This document shows positions 18,895 to 29,886 of a stretch of 64,000 nt of DNA, in pieces. The number at the start of each line of letters is the position of its first letter. Within the stretch, counting starts at the first letter, position 1. The translations under genes were made by a program, and so were the position numbers. The notes below the pieces were generated by a model. It saw only the letters and a list, made by a program, of their open reading frames with translations. It did no database searches and was not told the DNA's origin. Source of the DNA: Clostridia bacterium (GTDB lineage: Bacteria > Bacillota > Clostridia > Oscillospirales > CAG-272); assembly GCA_017622085.1 (NCBI GenBank), contig JAGARU010000030.1, positions 56,715 through 120,714 on the forward strand, in the 5' to 3' direction.

Positions 18895-19263
18895 ATGGCT
18901 CGTATAGCTGGTGTTGATATTCCGAACGCAAAACGTGTAGAGATCGCATTGACCTACATTTACGGTATCGGAAAGAAAAGCGCACAGGATATCCTCGCAA
19001 AGACCGGTATCAATCCTGATACCAGAGCGAAGGATTTGACAGAAGACGAAGTAGCAAAACTTCGTGACGAGATCGAAGCAAACTACAATGTAGAGGGTGA
19101 ACTTCGCAGAGAAGTTTCCATGAACATTAAGCGTCTGGTTGACATCAACTGCTACCGTGGAATCCGCCACAGAAAGGGTCTCCCGGTAAGAGGTCAGCGT
19201 ACTAAGACAAACGCGAGAACCAGAAAAGGTCCCGTTAAGACAATTGCAAATAAGAAGAAATAA
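18895..19263 (+). CDS. rpsM: 30S ribosomal protein S13
   Basis: A 122-residue protein: [25 protein letters not shown] start and the C-terminal [22 protein letters not shown]. It forms intersubunit bridges in the 30S head and touches the P-site tRNA. Confidence 0.98.
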   Translation: MARIAGVDIPNAKRVEIALTYIYGIGKKSAQDILAKTGINPDTRAKDLTEDEVAKLRDEIEANYNVEGELRREVSMNIKRLVDINCYRGIRHRKGLPVRGQRTKTNARTRKGPVKTIANKKK

Positions 19264-19279
19264 GGAGTGAGATAACGCA

Positions 19280-19675
19280 ATGGCTAAGGTTGATAAGAAA
19301 GTTACGAAAAAGCGCCGTGAGCGGAAGAACGTCGAAAAAGGCGCCGCACACATCTGCTCGACTTTCAACAATACGATTGTAACGATTACCGACGTATACG
19401 GTAACGCGATTTCTTGGGCATCTGCCGGTGAACTTGGCTTCAAGGGTTCCAGAAAGTCCACTCCCTACGCAGCACAGATGGCAGCTGAGGCTGCTGCAAA
19501 GGGTGCTGTGGAGAACGGCATGAAGACGATCGAAGTTTTCGTAAAGGGCCCCGGATCAGGACGTGAATCCGCTATCAGAGCTCTCCAGACTGCAGGACTC
19601 AACATTACTCTTATCAAAGACGTAACCCCGATTCCTCACAACGGATGCAGACCTCCCAAGCGTAGACGCGTTTAA
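19280..19675 (+). CDS. rpsK: 30S ribosomal protein S11
   Basis: A 131-residue protein: [27 protein letters not shown] core and [23 protein letters not shown] at the end, fully typical. Located on the 30S platform. Confidence 0.98.
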   Translation: MAKVDKKVTKKRRERKNVEKGAAHICSTFNNTIVTITDVYGNAISWASAGELGFKGSRKSTPYAAQMAAEAAAKGAVENGMKTIEVFVKGPGSGRESAIRALQTAGLNITLIKDVTPIPHNGCRPPKRRRV

Positions 19676-19699
19676 TTTGGAACAGGAGGAAAGAATAAT

Positions 19700-20320
19700 A
19701 TGGCAAGATATACCGGACCTTCCTGCAAGCTTTGCCGCAGAGAAGGAGTTAAGCTTTTCCTGAAGGGCGACCGTTGCCTTTCCGACAAGTGCGCACTTGC
19801 AAAGCGCGCAACCCCTCCCGGACAGCACGGTGCGGCACGTAAGAAGGTAGAAGAATACGGCCGTCAGCTGAGAGAGAAGCAGAAAGCAAAGAGATACTAC
19901 GGCGTAGCCGAGAAGCAGTTCAAGAACTACTACACCATCGCAGACCGCAAGGAAGGTCAGGCAGGCGAGAATCTGCTTGTACTTCTTGAGCGTCGCCTTG
20001 ACAACGTAGTTTACAGAATGGGCATGGCTGCAAGCCGCAAGGAAGCACGTCAGCTTGTTCGTCACAACCACTTCACCGTGAACGGCAAGAAGGCAAACAT
20101 TCCCTCCATCCTTATCAAGGCTGGTGACGTAGTGGCTGTTAAGTCCACCGATTCTGAGAAGCTCAAGGCTCTCATTGCAGAGCTTGAGACCAAGACTGCA
20201 CCCAAGTGGCTTGACGTTGATAAGACCAATGCTACCGCGAAGGTAGTTGCAATCCCCACTCGTGAGGATGTAGACTTCCCCTTCGAAGAGCAGCTTATCA
20301 TCGAGCTTTATTCCAAATAA
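19700..20320 (+). CDS. rpsD: 30S ribosomal protein S4, zinc form
   Basis: A 206-residue protein with an N-terminal zinc motif CKLCRREG plus CLSDKCAL, and an S4 RNA-binding domain [35 protein letters not shown]4 starts 30S assembly and represses the alpha operon in E. coli by binding an mRNA pseudoknot. Here it lies inside the alpha operon, and a pseudoknot-capable spacer follows it. Confidence 0.98.
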   Translation: MARYTGPSCKLCRREGVKLFLKGDRCLSDKCALAKRATPPGQHGAARKKVEEYGRQLREKQKAKRYYGVAEKQFKNYYTIADRKEGQAGENLLVLLERRLDNVVYRMGMAASRKEARQLVRHNHFTVNGKKANIPSILIKAGDVVAVKSTDSEKLKALIAELETKTAPKWLDVDKTNATAKVVAIPTREDVDFPFEEQLIIELYSK

Positions 20321-20509
20321 TAACGGTCTCCGAAAAACTGCGATCCGCTTGATTGCCGAACCGGTGCATACGCTCGCAAGGGCCGCACGTTCGGCAAGGC
20401 GATGGCGGAGACAGCGGATATCAATTTTTGTGATCGCCGCAAGGCATCCCTGGACAATATACCCATGGAAGATGGATTTGCATAAATTGAATAACAGGAG
20501 GGTTGTTAC
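20321..20509 (+). promoter_or_regulatory. Structured rpsD-rpoA spacer with pseudoknot potential
   Basis: A 189-bp untranslated spacer. GTCTCCG (20326-20332) pairs with CGGAGAC (20406-20412), and ATCCGCT (20343-20349) pairs with AGCGGAT (20413-20419). The two helices cross, which defines a pseudoknot. Inside lies a perfect 9-bp stem TTGCCGAAC (20353) with GTTCGGCAA (20389). It ends in AGGAGGG before rpoA. Candidate S4-binding regulatory RNA. Confidence 0.55.
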
Positions 20510-21475
20510 ATGATTGAAATAGAAAAGCCGAATATATCCACAGTGAATTTGAGTGAAGATGGTAGAAGCGGCAAGTTTATCGTAGATCCTCTTGAGCGTG
20601 GCTACGGTGTTACTCTTGGCAACTCTTTGAGACGAGTTCTTTTGAGCTCTCTGCCCGGCGTAGCAGTATCCAGCATCAAGATCGACGGTGTGCTGCATGA
20701 AATTTCAACCATCCCCGGAGTGAAGGAAGACGTAACCGAGATCGTTCTTAACGTAAAGGGCATCACGGCAAAGCTTCATACCAATTCTCCGAAAACGGTT
20801 GTCATCGACGTTACCGGCGCTTGCGATGTTACTGCAGGAGATATTAAGCACGATTCGGATATTGAAATTCTTAACCCCGAGCATCACATTGCAACGGTTA
20901 GCGACAATGCACGCTTCTATATGGAGCTTACCTTTGACAGCGGCCGTGGCTACGTATCTCAGGAGAAGAACAAGCAGAATCACATTCGTGACGGCGTAAT
21001 CGCACCTCTTGGCACGATCTACACCGACTCGATTTATACTCCCGTGTACAACGTAAGCTATAATGTAGAAAACACCCGTGTTGGAAACATTACAGACTAC
21101 GACAAGCTTACCCTTGAAGTTCTGACCAACGGTACCATTTCTGCGAAGGAAGCCGTTTCACTTGCAGCCAAGATACTCAACGAGCATCTCAACTTGTTCG
21201 TAGATCTCTCGGACGAGGCAAAAAATGCTGAAATTATGGTTGAAAGCAAAGAAACCGTCAAGGAAAAGGTTCTTGAGATGACCATTGAGGAGCTTGACAT
21301 GTCCGTACGTAGCTTCAACTGCTTGAAGCGCGCGGGCATTGATACCGTAGAAGACTTGACCAACCGAACTGAATCGGAAATGATCAAGGTCAGAAACCTC
21401 GGTAAGAAGTCACTTGAGGAAGTAATTCAAAAGCTTCATTCCCTCGGCCTCGATCTTAAGAAAGAGGAAGAGTAA
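20510..21475 (+). CDS. rpoA: DNA-directed RNA polymerase subunit alpha
   Basis: A 321-residue protein. The N-terminal domain ([28 protein letters not shown]) drives polymerase assembly; the C-terminal domain (about residues 250-315, [22 protein letters not shown]) binds UP elements and activators. Length and motifs are normal. Preceded by a long structured spacer and followed by rplQ. Confidence 0.98.
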   Translation: MIEIEKPNISTVNLSEDGRSGKFIVDPLERGYGVTLGNSLRRVLLSSLPGVAVSSIKIDGVLHEISTIPGVKEDVTEIVLNVKGITAKLHTNSPKTVVIDVTGACDVTAGDIKHDSDIEILNPEHHIATVSDNARFYMELTFDSGRGYVSQEKNKQNHIRDGVIAPLGTIYTDSIYTPVYNVSYNVENTRVGNITDYDKLTLEVLTNGTISAKEAVSLAAKILNEHLNLFVDLSDEAKNAEIMVESKETVKEKVLEMTIEELDMSVRSFNCLKRAGIDTVEDLTNRTESEMIKVRNLGKKSLEEVIQKLHSLGLDLKKEEE

Positions 21476-21544
21476 AATACGGTCCGAACTGTCGGACAGC
21501 GGCCATAGATCGCCGCACATACCAGCAAAAGGAGGAATAATCAA

Positions 21545-21901
21545 ATGCCCGGAACAAGAAAGCTCGGCAGAACTTCTGAGCACAGAAATGCAATGCTTCG
21601 CGGTATGGTTACCTACGTTCTTGAGAACGGTTCTATGGAAACCACCCTTAGCCGCGCAAAGGAAGTTCGTTGCCTTGTTGACAAGATGATCACTCTTGGC
21701 AAGAAGAATACACTTTCCAGCCGTCGCGCAGCACTTGCGTTCATCACCAAGGAAGACGTTGTTAAGAAGCTCTTCGATCAGATCGCACCTGCTTATGCAA
21801 CCCGCAACGGTGGATACACTCAGATTTACAAGCTCGGTCCGAGAAGAGGAGACGCCGCAGAGATGGCTCTCATCAAGCTCGTTGCTACTGACGCTGAGTA
21901 A
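21545..21901 (+). CDS. rplQ: 50S ribosomal protein L17
   Basis: A 118-residue protein: [29 protein letters not shown] start, [27 protein letters not shown] end. It is the last gene of the cluster. The 69-bp gap before it holds GTCCGA-actg-TCGGAC and GCGGC-GCCGC hairpins. A strong terminator follows. Confidence 0.98.
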   Translation: MPGTRKLGRTSEHRNAMLRGMVTYVLENGSMETTLSRAKEVRCLVDKMITLGKKNTLSSRRAALAFITKEDVVKKLFDQIAPAYATRNGGYTQIYKLGPRRGDAAEMALIKLVATDAE

Positions 21902-21911
21902 TTAAACGAGA

Positions 21912-21950
21912 AAAAAGAGACGAATCTTACGATTCGTCTCTTTCTTTTTT
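21912..21950 (+). terminator. Terminator of the ribosomal cluster
   Basis: AAAGAGACGAATC pairs perfectly with GATTCGTCTCTTT around TTAC, then CTTTTTT. Confidence 0.92.
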
Positions 21951-22008
21951 GCCCGAGTCGCCCCGGACGGTGGCAGATGGATGGAAAGGGAACAGAGCAT
22001 ACCGGAAT

Positions 22009-23373
22009 TCACCGTTTCCTGCGAACCCTCTGTTCTCCCCTCCGCGTAACATCACGGCTCAGGACGGAGACCGTCCCGGACATTGATAAAAGGCACAGCA
22101 TATTGATCAACGTCAGGAGACTGATGATCAAGTCGGAGATCTGCCACATAAGGTCCGAGGCGATCATAGCTCCTGTCATTATTATGAGGAAAAAGGCCGC
22201 TCCGTATACGCGCCGACTCCATTTGGATCTGGTAATATATGCTAAGGATTTGATGCCGTAAAAATACTGGCATAGCACCGTGGAGTAGGCAAAGAATAAA
22301 ATCGCCACCCGGATAAAAACTCCGGCTCCCCGTCCGGCCTCCGATGAAAATGACTCCACCACCAGATCGAGGGCGGAACTATCCATAGGAAGATCTCGGT
22401 AAAAAGCGGTGAGAATGACCAACGCCGTCAGCGAGCAAAGGAGAACGGTGTCTACGAAAACCTCAAAAATCCCCCATAGTCCTTGGGTGTGGGGTGAGGC
22501 CACGTCCGCCGATGCGTGTGCCGTGGGCGCTGTTCCGCATCCGGCCTCGTTTGAGAGAAGTCCGCGGGCAATTCCGTATCGCATGGCAGCATTGACGGAA
22601 AATCCAAGCATCCCGCCTGCCGCTGCCCGTGCCGAAAAGGCGGAATCCAGAATTTCCCCAAGAACCGATGGCACCAAATGAATGTTTTTGAATAGGATAA
22701 ATAGGGAGATTCCTACGTAGAGCAGCGTGAAAAGAGGAATCGTCACCGCCGTTACGTCCGCGATCCGATCCTCACCCTGGCTGAGAACGGGAAGCACAAG
22801 GGCGGCAAAAAGAAGTGCGAAGGAAAGGGCGGGCAGGGAAGGCACCGCTTGCCGCGCGGCGTTTACCTGCAGGATCGTTCCGGTGATCAAGGCGTTGGCA
22901 ATACAAAGCACCGCAAAGCCACCACCCAAAAGCCACGCCCATCGTGACCCAAGGACGGAGCTCATACCGCGCCGGATGTAATAAGGCGCTCCGCCGAAAT
23001 AAACCGTTTTTTCGCCAACTTTTTCGCATTCTCGATGCTCGACTGCCAAAACTACCTCCGCATATTTCACCGCCATCACCAAAAGTCCAGAGAGGATCAT
23101 CCAAAAAACAGCTCCCGCCCCGCCGGCGATCAGAGCCGAGGCTACCCCTACAATGTTTCCGACGCCCAGCGTTCCCGCCAAGGCCAGCGTTACCGCCTTG
23201 AAGGGCGATCCACCGGACGCGCGAACCGAGGTCAGCATGTCCTTGAAACACCGAATTGGGTGCAAAATCGGCAAAAAACGCAGTAAAACCGTGAAAAACA
23301 GGCCTCCAATCAGCACCGTTGCCGGTAAAAGCGTTCCGCCGAGCACCCGATTGACCGTCTCCAAAATTCCCAA
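22009..23373 (-). CDS. AGCS family alanine/glycine:cation symporter
   Basis: A polytopic protein of about 455 residues with ten or eleven membrane helices. Family features: GTLGVGNIVGVASALIAGGAGAVFWM, the KYAEVVLAVEHRE loop, YYIRRGM, and NEAGCGTAPTAHASA, which matches the AGCS consensus. It imports alanine or glycine with Na+ or H+. The frame is open to 23439, but I prefer the TTG at 23373, since homologs begin just before the LETVNRVL helix; GTG 23382 is also possible. Convergent with rplQ, divergent from groES. Confidence 0.9.
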   Translation of the reverse strand: MGILETVNRVLGGTLLPATVLIGGLFFTVLLRFLPILHPIRCFKDMLTSVRASGGSPFKAVTLALAGTLGVGNIVGVASALIAGGAGAVFWMILSGLLVMAVKYAEVVLAVEHRECEKVGEKTVYFGGAPYYIRRGMSSVLGSRWAWLLGGGFAVLCIANALITGTILQVNAARQAVPSLPALSFALLFAALVLPVLSQGEDRIADVTAVTIPLFTLLYVGISLFILFKNIHLVPSVLGEILDSAFSARAAAGGMLGFSVNAAMRYGIARGLLSNEAGCGTAPTAHASADVASPHTQGLWGIFEVFVDTVLLCSLTALVILTAFYRDLPMDSSALDLVVESFSSEAGRGAGVFIRVAILFFAYSTVLCQYFYGIKSLAYITRSKWSRRVYGAAFFLIIMTGAMIASDLMWQISDLIISLLTLINMLCLLSMSGTVSVLSRDVTRRGEQRVRRKR

Positions 23374-23493
23374 AAAATCCACCGCCCCTTTGTAGGAATT
23401 GACAGTACAACCTATTCGCCAAGGGACCAAAAAATGCACGCTCCAGGCGGCAGAAAAGAAATGTTAAATAATTGTGAATATTGAAAACCCCTA

Positions 23494-23522
23494 TTGCATT
23501 TTATAGGAGAGTGTATTAAAAT
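23494..23522 (+). promoter_or_regulatory. groESL promoter
   Basis: TTGCAT (23494-23499), 17 bp, TAAAAT (23517-23522). The CIRCE operator begins 12 bp after the -10 element. Confidence 0.75.
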
Positions 23523-23534
23523 AGATGTATCGTG

Positions 23535-23561
23535 TTAGCACTTGAAAGTTCCGAGTGCTAA
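23535..23561 (+). promoter_or_regulatory. CIRCE operator (HrcA binding site)
   Basis: TTAGCACTT, 9 bp, GAGTGCTAA: the CIRCE inverted repeat with one mismatch (T for C at the ninth base of the left arm). HrcA bound here represses groESL and is released on heat or misfolding stress. hrcA is not in this window. Confidence 0.95.
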
Positions 23562-23599
23562 AATTTGCGTTTGTTCGCAATTTTGAAAGGAGAAATCAT

Positions 23600-23884
23600 A
23601 TGACGATCAAACCGTTAGCTGACCGCGTTGTAGTGAAGTCAGTTGAAGTAGAGGAAACCACCAAAACCGGCATTATTTTGCCCGGCTCCGCAAAGGAAAA
23701 GCCCCAGGTTGCTGAGGTTGTAGCCGTAGGCCCCGGCGGCGTGGTAGACGGCCATGAGGTCGTAATGACCGTTAAGGTGGGCGATAAGGTTATCACCGCT
23801 AAGTATACCGGCACAGAGGTAAAGTGCAACGGTACCGAATATACCATCGTAAGACAGAGCGACATTCTCGCGATTGTTGAGTAA
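23600..23884 (+). CDS. groES: Co-chaperonin GroES
   Basis: A 94-residue protein: MTIKPLADRVVVKSVEVEETTKTGIILPGSAKEKPQ with the mobile loop that binds GroEL, and YTIVRQSDILAIVE at the end. ATG 23600 follows GAAAGGAG; the longer frame from 23555 runs into the operator and is not used. Controlled by CIRCE. Confidence 0.97.
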   Translation: MTIKPLADRVVVKSVEVEETTKTGIILPGSAKEKPQVAEVVAVGPGGVVDGHEVVMTVKVGDKVITAKYTGTEVKCNGTEYTIVRQSDILAIVE

Positions 23885-25531
<1,647 letters not shown>

Positions 25532-25547
25532 GAAAATGAGATAGGCA

Positions 25548-25578
25548 GGGGAAACCCCTTTTGAAAAAGGGGTTCCCC
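25548..25578 (+). repeat. GC-rich hairpin after groEL
   Basis: GGGGAAACCCCTTTT pairs with AAAAGGGGTTCCCC. No T-run follows, so termination there is uncertain. A related GC-rich motif occurs near 46005-46050. Confidence 0.5.
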
Positions 25579-25602
25579 CGCACCCTTTCCCGAAAACTTG
25601 AA

Positions 25603-25650
25603 AAAGAGCCCTTTGTGCATCGGCCATCCGCCGACGCACAAAGGGCTTTG
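25603..25650 (+). terminator. Second hairpin after groEL
   Basis: AGCCCTTTGTGC (25607-25618) pairs perfectly with GCACAAAGGGCT (25636-25647). Only a short T stretch follows, so either terminator or 3-prime stabiliser. Confidence 0.55.
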
Positions 25651-25782
25651 CTTCGCAAGAAACTTTGAAAAGGAGAGGTTAAGTAATGTGCCGAGGGGTC
25701 CACTCGTGCGTACTTGTTGGGCAACATCCCAAACCCTTTAACAATTTCGGAGAAATTGGCTACGCACCGTTGGTGCTAAAAT

Positions 25783-26199
25783 TTAGAATTCGATTATCGA
25801 ATGGTAGTCACTATGTCTATCGTTGTTCTCTTTGTCCATCTGTTCTCTAAGTTCAAAATACTTTTTTGCAAATCGTTTGTTAGCAAGGAACAGTGAAAGA
25901 CATAGTGCAACTGTTACTACAACATAAGCCAATAGAGATAGTACGAACATTTTTACAGACGAAATTAAAAAGAACGAAAATATTACTTGCAACATCCAAG
26001 CATATATTACCAAACATATACCAATACGAGCTTGTTTCTTTTGCGTAAGCAATGATTCATCATTTTTATCCATTCCATCAATGGTTACAGCTTGATACAA
26101 ATCGTTGGGCTTTAATTTCAAAATACTCAAAACTGCATATGTAGTACCGACAACATTTGTCAACGCACCTAATAGCTGTAGAATTGTGTTATATTGCAT
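25783..26199 (-). CDS. Hypothetical membrane protein
   Basis: A 138-residue protein, MQYNTILQLLGALTNVVGTT at the start, with three predicted helices (about residues 5-22, 55-75, 78-100) and a charged C-terminus. I use ATG 26199 because AAGGAG lies 6 bp before it; the frame extends to 26262 but that part overlaps the upstream gene. It is AT-rich, unlike groEL, and forms an operon with the next two genes upstream. Function unknown. Confidence 0.6.
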   Translation of the reverse strand: MQYNTILQLLGALTNVVGTTYAVLSILKLKPNDLYQAVTIDGMDKNDESLLTQKKQARIGICLVIYAWMLQVIFSFFLISSVKMFVLSLLAYVVVTVALCLSLFLANKRFAKKYFELREQMDKENNDRHSDYHSIIEF

Positions 26200-26227
26200 T
26201 TGTGCTCCTTGAACAATAATTCCCATA

Positions 26228-27013
26228 TTACAAATTAAGAAGTTCTTTTTTCTTGTTTTCAAAATCTTCTTGGGAGATAATGCCTTCGTCGAGAAGAATC
26301 TTATACTTTTTGATCTCTTCGAACTTATCCATAGTTTCAGTTTTCTCAGGCGCGCTTACACTTGTAATGAGTTGCAGTTTGGAAAGAATATTTTGAGCCA
26401 TTTTCATTTTTTCTTTGTATTCGCTTGACGATTTATTTGTTCCAATTATGATTAAGGGAATGTAGAAAGCAGGGTCTTTATGATTCTTAACCGTAACTTT
26501 GATTTTCAGTTCTTCGCACACGCTTTTATAACTTCTTGTGCTTGCACCAACAACCGCACCGACACCGCCAAAGAGTATGCCGCCCAACGCAGCTCTACCA
26601 ACACCACCAGATTCCACACTTTCGCCGTTTTCTAATAACTCAAAACTTACAATTTGGTCATAGGAAAACAAAGTATAGTTTTCAGGACGCTTATTCTGCG
26701 GGTCTGAAGTAACATACACAAAGGCATGGTCTGCAAGTATCATTTGTTTAGTATCGTCATTGAATTTCGCAGAGGGGCAAATGTCTGCTGTAACAACAAA
26801 ATCCTTGATGATGGAATCATGAGTTTTGCTTCCTTTAATCATCTCAATTATGTCTTTCGATGTATACATTTGAGGTTTGTCCATAAGATCACCCCAGGTA
26901 TTGAATCCAGCCTTTTCCCAACAGGAATTGCAGAAATACTCCTTGTCCTTAACCTGTACTTTTCCATTGAACATACCCATTTCTTTACCGCAGCCTGCAC
27001 ATATTTTAGCCAT
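26228..27013 (-). CDS. Zinc-ribbon and SHOCT domain protein
   Basis: A 261-residue protein. N-terminus: CAGCGKEMGMFNGKV with CNSCWEKAG, a treble-clef or zinc-ribbon module. Middle: a PH-like beta domain with a glycine-rich stretch GRAALGGILFGGVGAVVGAST that may insert in membranes. C-terminus: EEIKKYKILLDEGIISQEDFENKKKELL, a SHOCT domain, often found at the end of membrane-associated or mobile-element proteins. Its start overlaps the stop of the upstream gene by one base (TAATG). Function unknown. Confidence 0.7.
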   Translation of the reverse strand: MAKICAGCGKEMGMFNGKVQVKDKEYFCNSCWEKAGFNTWGDLMDKPQMYTSKDIIEMIKGSKTHDSIIKDFVVTADICPSAKFNDDTKQMILADHAFVYVTSDPQNKRPENYTLFSYDQIVSFELLENGESVESGGVGRAALGGILFGGVGAVVGASTRSYKSVCEELKIKVTVKNHKDPAFYIPLIIIGTNKSSSEYKEKMKMAQNILSKLQLITSVSAPEKTETMDKFEEIKKYKILLDEGIISQEDFENKKKELLNL

Positions 27014-27258
27014 TATTTATTTCTCTCTTTCTTTACATACTTATGATAAACTTCTATTACGACTTGTTTCGTAATACATGTTACTTTATCAATGTCATCG
27101 TAATAAGATCCGGAGCCAATCGCATCACCAGAACTATTAAAGAACAAAATCATTCTTTGTGCCTTAATAAGCTCTCCATATTTATCATATTTGCAACACA
27201 TCAATTCGGGATTGATGTTATAGCGAATAACTTCGCCGTCAATTTCTAAATAATCCAT
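27013..27258 (-). CDS. Small hypothetical protein
   Basis: An 81-residue beta-rich protein (MDYLEIDGEVIRYN start) with no recognised motif. ATG 27258 follows AAAAGGA; a start 9 bp upstream is possible. Translationally coupled to the SHOCT gene through TAATG. Confidence 0.55.
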   Translation of the reverse strand: MDYLEIDGEVIRYNINPELMCCKYDKYGELIKAQRMILFFNSSGDAIGSGSYYDDIDKVTCITKQVVIEVYHKYVKKERNK

Positions 27259-27321
27259 ATCAATCATCCTTTTCTTGCATCTTTCTATTTGCCGTTTTTA
27301 ATGCTTTTGCGTTTTCGGTAA

Positions 27322-28512
27322 TCAAGAGAGCAACCAATCCGCAATATCGACAATCCTTACGCCCTCATACTGATACTCATCGTGCCGAGTACGAGCAATG
27401 ACCATCTTGGGATAGGCATCCTTGATTTGAAGCAACGGCGAAACCTCACGTTCAAAGGTCTTTTCGTCGCTGATATTGTCAGAAACCTGTATATAAATCT
27501 TCTCGTTGCGCTTGATGGCAACAAAGTCAATTTCTTTCTTGTAAAGAACACCAACGTAGACCTCATACCCTCTGCGGAGTAGCTCGATTGCAACCACATT
27601 TTCAAGGATTCTTCCGTAATCCATGTTTTTTGTGCCGAGCTTGGCATAGCGGAATGTGTGGTCACTCAGATAATACTTGTCGTTGCTCGACAAATACTTT
27701 TTGCCTTTGATGTCATATCTGCGGACTTTGTAAAAGGCAAAGGCATTGCATAAATACTGGATATACGAGCTGATGGTAACGTGATTTATCTTCTCCTTTA
27801 ATCCGCTGAATGTGCTTGTAATATTTCGTGCTGAGGTCAGATTGGAGATGTTGTCCATCAGGAAATCCACAAGTCTGTCCATGAGCTGCATATTTCGGAT
27901 TTTGTATTTTTTGCGAATATCACGGACAATCAACGTATTGAAAACGTCGGCAATATAATCATACTTGGCTTCTTGATCTTTGTAGAGATAAGATCCTGCC
28001 ATGCCGCCCTCAATCACATACTTATCAACGGCAGCATATTTGTCGCTGTAACCAAAGTACTGCACATATTCGCTGAACGAGAACGGGAACACTTTAATTT
28101 CAAACGTTCTTCCGGTAAACAGTGTAGCAAGATCGGAGCTCAAAAGGAAGGCGTTTGAACCTGTAATATAGATATCAAATTTTTCGGATGCGTGCAGACC
28201 GTTGATTGCTTTTTCAAAGCCGATGCACATCTGAACTTCATCAATCAAAACAAAGTTCTCTTTGCCTGCCACATACTTAGCATTGATATAGTCGTACAAG
28301 GGCCTGTATTCAAGCAGGTGGTCAAACTCCGGCAAATTGAAATTGATTTGAATGATATTATGATCAGGCACATTCTGTTCAAGATAGCTTTTAAATGCTT
28401 CGAGTAGCTTCGATTTACCGCTACGTCGAACACCCGTGATGACCTTAATATCTGGAGTGCCGATTACATTGATCAGTTTTTCTAAATATTGATTTCGAGC
28501 AATAAGTTTCAT
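27322..28512 (-). CDS. AAA+ ATPase with DUF4143 (DUF4143/AAA_14 family)
   Basis: A 396-residue protein starting MKLIARNQYLEKLI. Walker A GVRRSGKS (about residues 26-33), Walker B-like FVLIDEVQ, sensor ITGSNAFLL, and a C-terminal PD-(D/E)xK-like DUF4143 part with ENVVAIELLRRGYEVYVGVLYKKEIDFVA. The E...D...ExD/K-like residues are visible, but whether it cuts DNA is unknown. ATG 28512 has GAAAGGCGG upstream; the frame runs on to 28566. Such genes are scattered singly in gut Firmicutes and Bacteroidetes and are often carried by mobile DNA. Confidence 0.85.
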   Translation of the reverse strand: MKLIARNQYLEKLINVIGTPDIKVITGVRRSGKSKLLEAFKSYLEQNVPDHNIIQINFNLPEFDHLLEYRPLYDYINAKYVAGKENFVLIDEVQMCIGFEKAINGLHASEKFDIYITGSNAFLLSSDLATLFTGRTFEIKVFPFSFSEYVQYFGYSDKYAAVDKYVIEGGMAGSYLYKDQEAKYDYIADVFNTLIVRDIRKKYKIRNMQLMDRLVDFLMDNISNLTSARNITSTFSGLKEKINHVTISSYIQYLCNAFAFYKVRRYDIKGKKYLSSNDKYYLSDHTFRYAKLGTKNMDYGRILENVVAIELLRRGYEVYVGVLYKKEIDFVAIKRNEKIYIQVSDNISDEKTFEREVSPLLQIKDAYPKMVIARTRHDEYQYEGVRIVDIADWLLS

Positions 28513-28624
28513 AGCGTACCGCCTTTCATAGAGCATTATATCATGTGTATTTACCATTTTCAACACATTTTCGAAAATGGTAAATAGATTTTCACAAATG
28601 GGTGATATTTATCTGTTGTAAATA

Positions 28625-28661
28625 AAAAATGATGTCGACTAAGAGAAGCGACATCATTTTT
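28625..28661 (-). terminator. Terminator after the radical SAM gene
   Basis: AAAATGATGTCG and CGACATCATTTT form a perfect 12-bp stem with an 11-nt loop and A/T tracts on both flanks. Confidence 0.85.
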
Positions 28662-28668
28662 ATTACAC

Positions 28669-29622
28669 TCATTTATAACACAAACATCCCCCAAAGCAAC
28701 CGAAGGTCTTGTACCGGTAGCAGCTCTCGCAGTCGGTGCAGGAGGGCGTGTTTACCAGACGGCAGTCGATCTCCTTGAAGAAATAATTGCGCAGATCACT
28801 GAGGCAAGCAAAATCGCTTACCGGCACGCGAGCGGCATCATACATGCCAAAGCAACGGGTGGCTGTTCCATCGGGATAAAGATCGATCACCGGGGAGCAC
28901 ACGGAGGCCTCGCCCATAAAGATCCGCCGTTCGTGGGCGTTTTCAAAGGGAAGAGAAGCAAGGAAGGCCCGCTCCTCCTCCGTATAAATGCAGGAAGGAA
29001 TGGCGTTGCAGTCGTAGCAAGGCGCCACACCCCGTGCCTTCAGCTGGCGGTAGAGCGCCAATAACGTGGGCTTCATCCGCCGGAAGTAGGGAAGTCCGCC
29101 CTCACTTTTGTCGTGGGGAATCACCAAGCTCACGCGCACCTTCCGTGCACCGCATGCATCCACCACGGACAAAAAGTCTGTAAAATCCTGATCCTCGCGG
29201 TATACGTTAATGCCAAGGGTAATCCCCTTCGGACCCATGCGCTGAGATAACAGTCGCGCATTCTCCCGCATCCGCGCAAAATTTGCCTCGCCCATGTCGG
29301 ATGCGGCGTTGACGTTGATCAGCAAATGGAATTTCCCATCGGCCAAAAGATCCATGGCCTTGTCCGCAAAAATGCCGTTGGTAAAGACCGTTACCCGTCC
29401 AAATCGGGGATCCATCCGAAGCATCTCCAAAAAGGCCAGTATATTCTTGTGCAAAAAGGGCTCACCGCCGATCAAGCCCACCTGTCCCTCCTCCGCGCAA
29501 AAGCTAAGCAGCCGCGCAAAGGTGGGCATCGTTATGTCCTCCTTCTCCTCCGCCGTATAGCTGTCCGCAAAGCAGTAAGGGCACCGCAGGTTGCACCGAT
29601 TCAGTAACGCAATGTTCGCCAT
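28669..29622 (-). CDS. Radical SAM protein with SPASM-like C-terminal cysteines
   Basis: A 317-residue protein, MANIALLNRCNLRCPYCFAD at the start. CNLRCPYC is the CxxxCxxC motif binding the SAM [4Fe-4S] cluster; GLIGGEPFLH is the GGE motif. The C-terminal third has many cysteines (CYDCNAIPSC, RCFGMYD, CTDCESCYRYKTFGCFGGCLC) like a SPASM domain holding extra clusters. Such enzymes often modify peptides or enzymes, but no precursor peptide or partner gene is visible nearby. The start is 50 bp after the tRNA-Ala 3-prime end; the longer frame overlaps the tRNA and is rejected. Confidence 0.82.
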   Translation of the reverse strand: MANIALLNRCNLRCPYCFADSYTAEEKEDITMPTFARLLSFCAEEGQVGLIGGEPFLHKNILAFLEMLRMDPRFGRVTVFTNGIFADKAMDLLADGKFHLLINVNAASDMGEANFARMRENARLLSQRMGPKGITLGINVYREDQDFTDFLSVVDACGARKVRVSLVIPHDKSEGGLPYFRRMKPTLLALYRQLKARGVAPCYDCNAIPSCIYTEEERAFLASLPFENAHERRIFMGEASVCSPVIDLYPDGTATRCFGMYDAARVPVSDFACLSDLRNYFFKEIDCRLVNTPSCTDCESCYRYKTFGCFGGCLCYK

Positions 29623-29640
29623 AAATACCTCACAAAAAAG

Positions 29641-29669
29641 AAAAACGTGTCTCGGTACAGACACGTTTT
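29641..29669 (-). terminator. Terminator between tRNA-Ala and the radical SAM gene
   Basis: AAAACGTGTCT pairs with AGACACGTTTT; on the minus strand a T-run follows. It lies directly after the tRNA CCA end and only 19 bp before the radical SAM start. Confidence 0.8.
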
Positions 29670-29671
29670 GT

Positions 29672-29747
<76 letters not shown>

Positions 29748-29758
29748 GTAACGATACC

Positions 29759-29787
29759 ATTATGCCATGCTTTTGCCCAATTGTCAA
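29759..29787 (-). promoter_or_regulatory. tRNA-Ala promoter
   Basis: On the minus strand: TTGACA (29782-29787), 17 bp, CATAAT (29759-29764), 12 bp before the mature tRNA 5-prime end. Confidence 0.85.
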
Positions 29788-29840
29788 TAGGAAATGCCTA
29801 TTTTTTCGGACAAACCGTACTTACACAAGATTAAAACGCA

Positions 29841-29880
29841 AAAAAAGAGAACGTGGTAGCGGTTCCACCCCGTTCTCTCC
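29841..29880 (-). terminator. Terminator of the ABC exporter gene
   Basis: GAGAACG (29847-29853) pairs with CGTTCTC (29871-29877), with an inner TGG/CCA stem; on the minus strand a T-run follows. Confidence 0.8.
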
Positions 29881-29886
29881 TTTTAT

